From Topomyia yanbarensis (lineage: Eukaryota; Arthropoda; Insecta; Diptera; Culicidae), in the NCBI RefSeq assembly GCF_030247195.1, contig NC_080671.1, positions 69,501,412-69,565,411 of the forward strand: DNA of 64,000 bases, given 5' to 3'. Positions 58,981 to 64,000 of this stretch are shown here, one piece after another (position 1 is the stretch's first letter; every line of letters begins with the position of its first letter). The notes beneath the pieces are model-generated. The model did no database searches, was not told the origin of the DNA, and saw only the letters and a list, made by a program, of their open reading frames with translations. Position numbers and translations under genes: made by a program.

Positions 58981-59492
58981 AAGTTTCTTATTTAATGTAG
59001 TAAAGAGCTTTCGGCCACCAATTGGCCCGTGACTCTTATCGTTCAGATGTGGGAACGTGGCGATTTCATGATCGCATCAGAACGAGCATTTGTATGTTCG
59101 CGTTTGAGACCACATTCATAAATTTATAAAAGCTAAAACGTTCCCCTAATTACCGGGGCATTTTCATGTATTTGCAGGCGTACCATAGTTGTGCATGGAT
59201 AATCGCAAAGGGCTCGAGATATTGTATGTATGCATTTCGCGTTTGTCCGCGTGGACTTTGCTATGAAACTTTGCGTGTATAAATGCGATTGTATAAACGT
59301 TTGGTCATATTCAAGTGGGTTCTTGAATGTTCGGGCGAACCGTGAGTGATGTATAATTTTGAATGTACGGTTCAGATGCTAGAAGAGAGTGAGTTTCTTT
59401 ATATTCCTAGAGTTCTCAGTATATGTCGTTCTGAAAAATATTGTATAGTGTATGTGATCGCGATCCAGCTGAAGGCATAGCATACCTAGGCT
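58981..59492. other. unassigned DNA
   Basis: No gene or element end recognised. Phrases such as TTCGCGTTTG and AAATTTATAAAAGC here recur at 59780-59900, suggesting a diverged direct duplication. Confidence 0.3.
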
Positions 59493-59716
59493 GCTACACA
59501 CTTAGTTAAGCTCGGCAATCTGCCGCACAGCCGAATAATCAATAAATGTTTATACTGATATCTTGGAAAAGTGTCATTTGTTTGCTGATTTTCAGCGAAA
59601 TATTCCCAAGTCTCAGCAAACAATTGTAGTTTTTACTTGCCGAGTGCCCGGCTGTTCAAATCTCGGCAAAAGTTGCTAAAAATGCTGATTCGGCAAAAAA
59701 AAAATAAGTGTGTAGC
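59493..59716. mobile_element. MITE with GCTACACACTTA ends
   Basis: GCTACACACTTAGTT at the left and AAATAAGTGTGTAGC at the right form inverted ends. Inside, CTCGGCAATCTGC and CTCGGCAAAAGTTGC words recur. 224 bp, noncoding; no clear target duplication. Confidence 0.65.
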
Positions 59717-60994
59717 ACCAGTTTGGTGGGGAATTACGGAAGTGACCGATTTAGGTCCGCATGAAACACGCGTTTGTATAATTGTACTTGAGGCCACGTT
59801 TATAAATTCGTAGGTGTTAAAACGTTCATTTGATCACAGAGCGAGCTCGCGGAGGTAGGTTTACGTTGATGATTGCAATTGCATGTTCGCGTTTATGAAA
59901 AGAGTTGTATTATCGCGCTGAACTAGAGCGAGTGTATGTTGACGTTTAATTCCGTTTATCCAAATGTAACACTTCAATTGCCGTGCACCGCAATTGATCC
60001 TTCTTCTGTGTGGTCCTCTTTTGAAAAAATGTGGTCCGAAAAATTCCTTTCGGTGGAATGAAATCAGAACCCAGTCGTCATACAGTCGAATTTTCATCCC
60101 GTATTTGGCACATGCATATAATTACTATGACACCTAAACAGTAATCGATAATTTCTTTTGAATCTCAATCAAAAGCTGGCAACACCATTTTAGTACTTTC
60201 TGGTCACAAATTATGGTTATTTGCAGTTTTCAAGAAATTTTATGTGACGTTAGCGTCGTTATTGTAGAATAACACTGTGACACGCGACTTTTTCCGCTTG
60301 TTTTTGTATAGTTTGACATAAAAAAATCAAGAGAAAACGAAAAGCTGCATTGGTTTTGTCCAACGCAAAAATTAACATTTTATGAACATTTGCTTTATGT
60401 GCCGTCGTTTAAGTGTTTATTGCCCATATAACGATATAGAATGAAACTAGACTCCTAAACCATCGACTGTGAACCTTTACTTTTTTTCGTTTCACAAATG
60501 ATTAAGTTTACTGACTCTTTTTAAAAATATTCGATATCAGTTGCACATGTTTTGTCCAATGCTAATTTTCCGAAAATCGAAAGCAACGTGAACAAAACTA
60601 AATTACTCAGCCCATTTCAGACAGAGTCGTCAATATGGAGCGCCTAGCAGACCCACTCGAAGACTGAGAGGTTATTTTTATATAGGTCCCCATTGTTTGT
60701 TTTCAATCATTCCTTGCTTGGGGTTCGAACGAGCAACATACGAGTTGAAACATTCCGCATGTCCGGTAAGGAAAAATAATTTCAACTGCGTTGGCATAAA
60801 CCCGTATACATTTAAGACGAGTACACATTTTCGGATGCCAGTACCACGGATCGGTTTCGCAGCTGTATGCAAAGTCTATCGGATGTTCTCTCTCTGCTGT
60901 GCGAGGTTGACATTTGCGTACACGAACGAGTATGTGCAAATTCGATGGATTCAAAAGGGGCTTGTTGAATGTAGATTCTATTCACGATAATGAT
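59717..60994. other. unassigned DNA
   Basis: AT-rich to mixed composition; a GGGTTCGAACGAGC word at 60719 is tRNA-like only by chance (see rejected items). No gene supported. Confidence 0.3.
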
Positions 60995-60997
60995 TTA

Positions 60998-61250
60998 GGG
61001 ACCATTCATAAATTACGTAACGCTTTTAGGGGGGAGGGGGTACGACAAGTTGTGACATGTTGGGACATAGGGGGGAGAGGGAGTTAGTTAGATTGTTACG
61101 TAACATGTTTGCACCGAAGAAAAAAAAATTCTAAGAACTTGTTACGTAATATGGGAGGGGGATGGAGAATTTTGTGGCAATTTGTTACATGGGGGGAGGG
61201 GGGAGTCAATTTTGGGAAATTTTTGCGTTACGTAATTTATGAATGGTCCC
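60998..61250. mobile_element. Harbinger-like MITE, copy 2, with TTA duplication
   Basis: The ends GGGACCATTCATAAATTACG and CGTAATTTATGAATGGTCCC are perfect inverses, flanked by TTA at 60995-60997 and 61251-61253. Interior TTACGTAA dyads and G-rich runs match copy 1 at 43778. A 3-bp TTA target fits PIF/Harbinger. Confidence 0.9.
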
Positions 61251-61330
61251 TTACGTGATTCATACTCGGTTGATTTGCGTTTGTGTTGAATTCAACTTTC
61301 AATATTTAGGAATGGTGCGTGTGCGTCTGC

Positions 61331-61465
61331 TAACCCTTAAATGCGCAATGTTGTTTTAAAACAACATTGTAAAAACCATCTCACAATTATCGTAGCAACG
61401 TATTAAAACCGTGAGACAATTTTCAGAGAATTTGAAAAAAATTGGTTTGAGCCTTTAAGGGCTAA
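61331..61465. mobile_element. small MITE, same family as 8749
   Basis: Inverted ends TAACCCTTAAATGC and GCCTTTAAGGGCTAA; the interior begins with GTTGTTTTAAAACAACATTG. Homologous along its length to 8749-8882. Confidence 0.75.
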
Positions 61466-61579
61466 TTGTAATTTTATATTGGGATGAGTGGAACAGGACA
61501 ACTAGTCTGAAGTGAAATTTGGTTGTGAAGGAGAACAATTTGTATTCATCATGTAAAGTTCCTATTTTCACCATGTTAA

Positions 61580-62554
61580 CCCTAGAACGTGCAACTTGCG
61601 TTTTCCATCCTAGAACGTTGCACTGGGGTATAAATATACCCCACGCTTTGATCGCAATTTTCGCAGGTAAAAATGCAAACAAAAGAAATGTGTAGTACAT
61701 CATTTTCTTCGTTTTTTTAATTGTAGCTGTGTAAGTGAAAGTACGAAATTTATTGAATCAATGATACATAAATTGGTTTGAACAAAAAAAAGAGTGAAAA
61801 AATCGCGTTCTTGTTTTTTTTTCAAAAATTACTATAACTTCGCGAATTTTCAACCGATTTCAAAAACATCAAATGTTTCTAAAAGTTGAAAGAATGGTCT
61901 AGAAACGGTATGAAATGGAATTTCGATATTTTTGAAAAAGTGCAATTATTTGGAAGAGTGAAAGTTTAAAAATCGGGATTGGAAAATACCACGAAATGGG
62001 GTGAAAATTGAAATGAAAAAAATATTTCTGACCAGTAATACATTGGTAACACGCAACGTTACTGTTACAGCAGTTACTGTGCGCAAATTATAATAGCGAA
62101 ATGATAATAATGTTTTGAAAAACTATAAAATACAAAAAATACAACATTAAAAATCAGCAAAAATCAGAACGATTTCTTTCTGTTTTAAAAATTAAATTAA
62201 ACAAATTGAATAAATGATTTAAACGATTTTATAACACTAATTGTTACTAACGTAGTAAAACAACCAGTATTTAAACTGGTATTGTCCCGAGTCACATTTC
62301 CACTGACATCACAAAACCTGACGAAACGCTAACGGCAACCGTACACTGGGGTACAAATATACCCCACGCCAACTTTAACACCTGCTTCCACGAAGGCTAT
62401 AAACAAACTAGCTATACCGCCTTTTCCTACTCTTACTAGGAACTCTAAATTGAATTATGGTTAGTGTCCCAGGTCGATAAATGCCTAATTCTCGTCTTCA
62501 CACGGCTCCAAAGAAGCCGTGGGGTAAATTTTACCCCGCTGCAACGTTCTAGGG
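61580..62554. mobile_element. piggyBac-type nonautonomous element with TTAA duplication
   Basis: CCCTAGAACGT at the left and ACGTTCTAGGG at the right are flanked by TTAA (61576-61579 and 62555-62558). CCCTAG ends with a TTAA target are the hallmark of piggyBac. Subterminal GGGGTATAAATATACCCC (61625) and GGGGTACAAATATACCCC (62348) palindromes sit near each end, and GGGGTAAATTTTACCCC lies next to the right end. 975 bp, AT-rich, no transposase. Confidence 0.92.
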
Positions 62555-62771
62555 TTAAGGAGCTTGCCTCACTAATCCAATGATTACTCGGCCTACAATC
62601 GATGGGCAACGTGGCACCAACAGCTTTGCTTCCTTGTTAAAAACATGATAATAACACAAATGCCCTGAAAATGGCGAACGCAACGAAAACTCGAACCGAG
62701 TTCCCCTATTTATCTTAAAATACGTTTATTTAGGCCCAAATGCTGTAGCTTAACGAGGCCGATAATTCATT

Positions 62772-64000
62772 TTTTTTTATATTACATGTCACATGTTAGT
62801 GGGGGAAGGGAAAGCCGTATTTAGGGGCGGCTTGCTCCCCTCTTATGTAAGTAAAGGAAAAAGGTAGGAAGTGGGATACATATTGTGTAATTGACATCGT
62901 CGTTTGCTGATTGATCATTGTGGCGGATACGCACACTTTGTTGTAGTGTTGTAGTTTCCAGCCTGTAATCGCAGGGGCGAGGGGAGGGTCGATATTTCGG
63001 ATAATTATTGGCACTCTATATCATCTGCATGTGCGGTATGTCATGATGGTCTGGATAGACGGTTATCAAGAAGAGTGTGCACCGAAGACTCGTGAAGCAA
63101 TGCCATATTGTAGATACAGGGATAGGTTGGTGAGATTCTACTGTGAATGAGAGAGGGGAATATGTATTAAACTTGGACATCAATGGTTTTCAAAAAGATA
63201 TAGATAAGAAAAATATAGGGGTGGTCACGGCTTGCCAGGACGTCCCGGACTGGCACATAGGGTGATCTACCTCGGGCCCGAAGGGAATCTATTAGTTGGG
63301 ACCTGGCAACACAGTACTCTGCGCACAGCCAAACAACATGCTCGATGTCGTGATAGCCGTTCTCACAAACACAATGATTATTTTCAGCAAGCCCTATACG
63401 ACGGAGATGCGCGTCAAACGAGTAATGGTTGGACATGATCCTTGACATCGTACGAATAAAGTCCCGGTTCACATCCAACCCCTTAAACCAAGCATTCGTT
63501 GATACCTTCGGGATAATGGAATGTAGCCACCGTCCCAGATGCCCATTGCTCCATGAGGTTTGCCAACTATCGAGCGTCCTCTGACGAGAGATACTGAAAA
63601 ATTCGTTGAAGCAAATTGGTCTTTCGTAAGTGTCGCCTTCTAATGCGCCCACCTTGGCTAAAGAGTCCGCCTTCTCATTGCCCGCAATAGAACAATGTGA
63701 CGGGACCCAAACCAAGGTAATCTGGTAAGATTTTTCAGATAAAGCACTCAGATATTCCCGTATTTTCCCCAGGAAATACGGTGAGTGCTTTCCAGGCTTC
63801 GCCGCACGGATGGCCTCAATGGAGCTGAGACTATCCGAAACGATGAAGTAATGGTCTGAGGGCAGGGTGTCAATGATCCCGAGAGTATACTGAATGGCAG
63901 CTAATTCTGCGACGTAAATTGAAGCAGGATCATTGAGTTTGAATGAGGCAGCAAGATTTTCGTTGAAGATACCGAAGCCTGTGGACCCGTCGAGAATTGA
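62772..64000 (-). pseudogene. 3' end of an I/Jockey-group LINE ORF2 (RNase H and C-terminal Cys/His), open at the window edge
   Basis: One minus-strand frame is open from 64000 to the stop at 63167. It begins in RNase H: SILDGSTGFGIFN (first Asp), YVAELAAIQYTLG (Glu), IVSDSLSSIEAI (second Asp), then WVPSHCSIAGNEKADSLAK (last His/Asp). The four acidic/His positions are all present. Then comes a CVCENGYHDIEHVVWLCAEY Cys/His block typical of these ORF2 C-termini. The 3' UTR runs to an A-rich tail at about 62772-62782. Nothing in view is broken, so the element may be young; the rest is outside the window. Confidence 0.85.

Noticed and set aside
60700..60780. tRNA-like GGGTTCGAACGAGC word
   Set aside because: It resembles a B box, but no matching A box, acceptor stem or anticodon arm can be placed on either strand.
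1..64000. A new multi-gene defence or metabolic system
   Set aside because: The only supportable host genes (dynein, ATP23, crol) are unrelated and far apart; everything else readable is transposon-derived or blank.

Overview
The window looks like nuclear DNA of a culicine mosquito, most likely Aedes or a close relative. It has few host genes with short introns (52-86 nt). They sit in AT-rich DNA saturated with nested transposons: LOA-, R1-, RTE- and I/Jockey-type LINEs, and many MITE and foldback elements whose target-site duplications (TSDs) can be read directly. No bacterial, plasmid or viral features are seen. The species call is inference from these families; no database search was possible.

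Three host genes can be supported. (1) Positions 1-2472, minus strand: the first six coding exons of an axonemal inner-arm dynein heavy chain of the DNAH3/7/12 class, running off the left edge. (2) 28147-29057, plus strand: a complete three-exon gene for the mitochondrial inner-membrane metalloprotease ATP23, with an HEMIH zinc site. (3) 48219-50179, minus strand: the last two coding exons of the C2H2 zinc-finger factor crooked legs (crol), followed by T-rich DNA that may be a very long 3' UTR. A possible membrane-protein remnant lies near 20622-21430.

Layout. 3.2-5.1 kb holds a MITE-like element with a 95-bp dyad array. 6.5-11.4 kb is a palindrome of roughly 117-bp repeats. It is interrupted by a TA-flanked pogo-like element and by a foldback element with an 8-bp TSD. 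14.5-19.0 kb is a decayed LOA-type LINE split by a 1.6-kb long-inverted-repeat element, again with an 8-bp TSD. 21.7-25.9 kb carries a gag-like ORF1 fragment and several MITEs, including copies of one TA-flanked family. 26.3-27.9 kb is an inverted-repeat element that seems to have captured an exon-intron-exon gene fragment. 29.1-31.7 kb is an I/Jockey-like LINE interrupted by an RTE element. 31.7-34.6 kb is unassigned. 34.6-37.8 and 45.7-48.2 kb are T-rich and simple. 37.8-45.7 kb is a repeat block. 50.5-62.6 kb, probably the big upstream intron of crol, contains a LOA fragment, an R1-type LINE with a gag-like element nested between its endonuclease and reverse transcriptase, Harbinger-like and other MITEs, and a piggyBac-type nonautonomous element. 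The right edge (62.8-64 kb) is the still-open RNase H/C-terminal end of another LINE.

The host genes show no sign of working together. What links most of the window is layered transposition. I did not find a convincing new multi-gene system. The most interesting signals are the two-frame terminal exon of crol with tandem splice acceptors, the ORF1-only retroposons with a shared 3' hairpin, and the inverted-repeat element carrying an intron-containing gene fragment.
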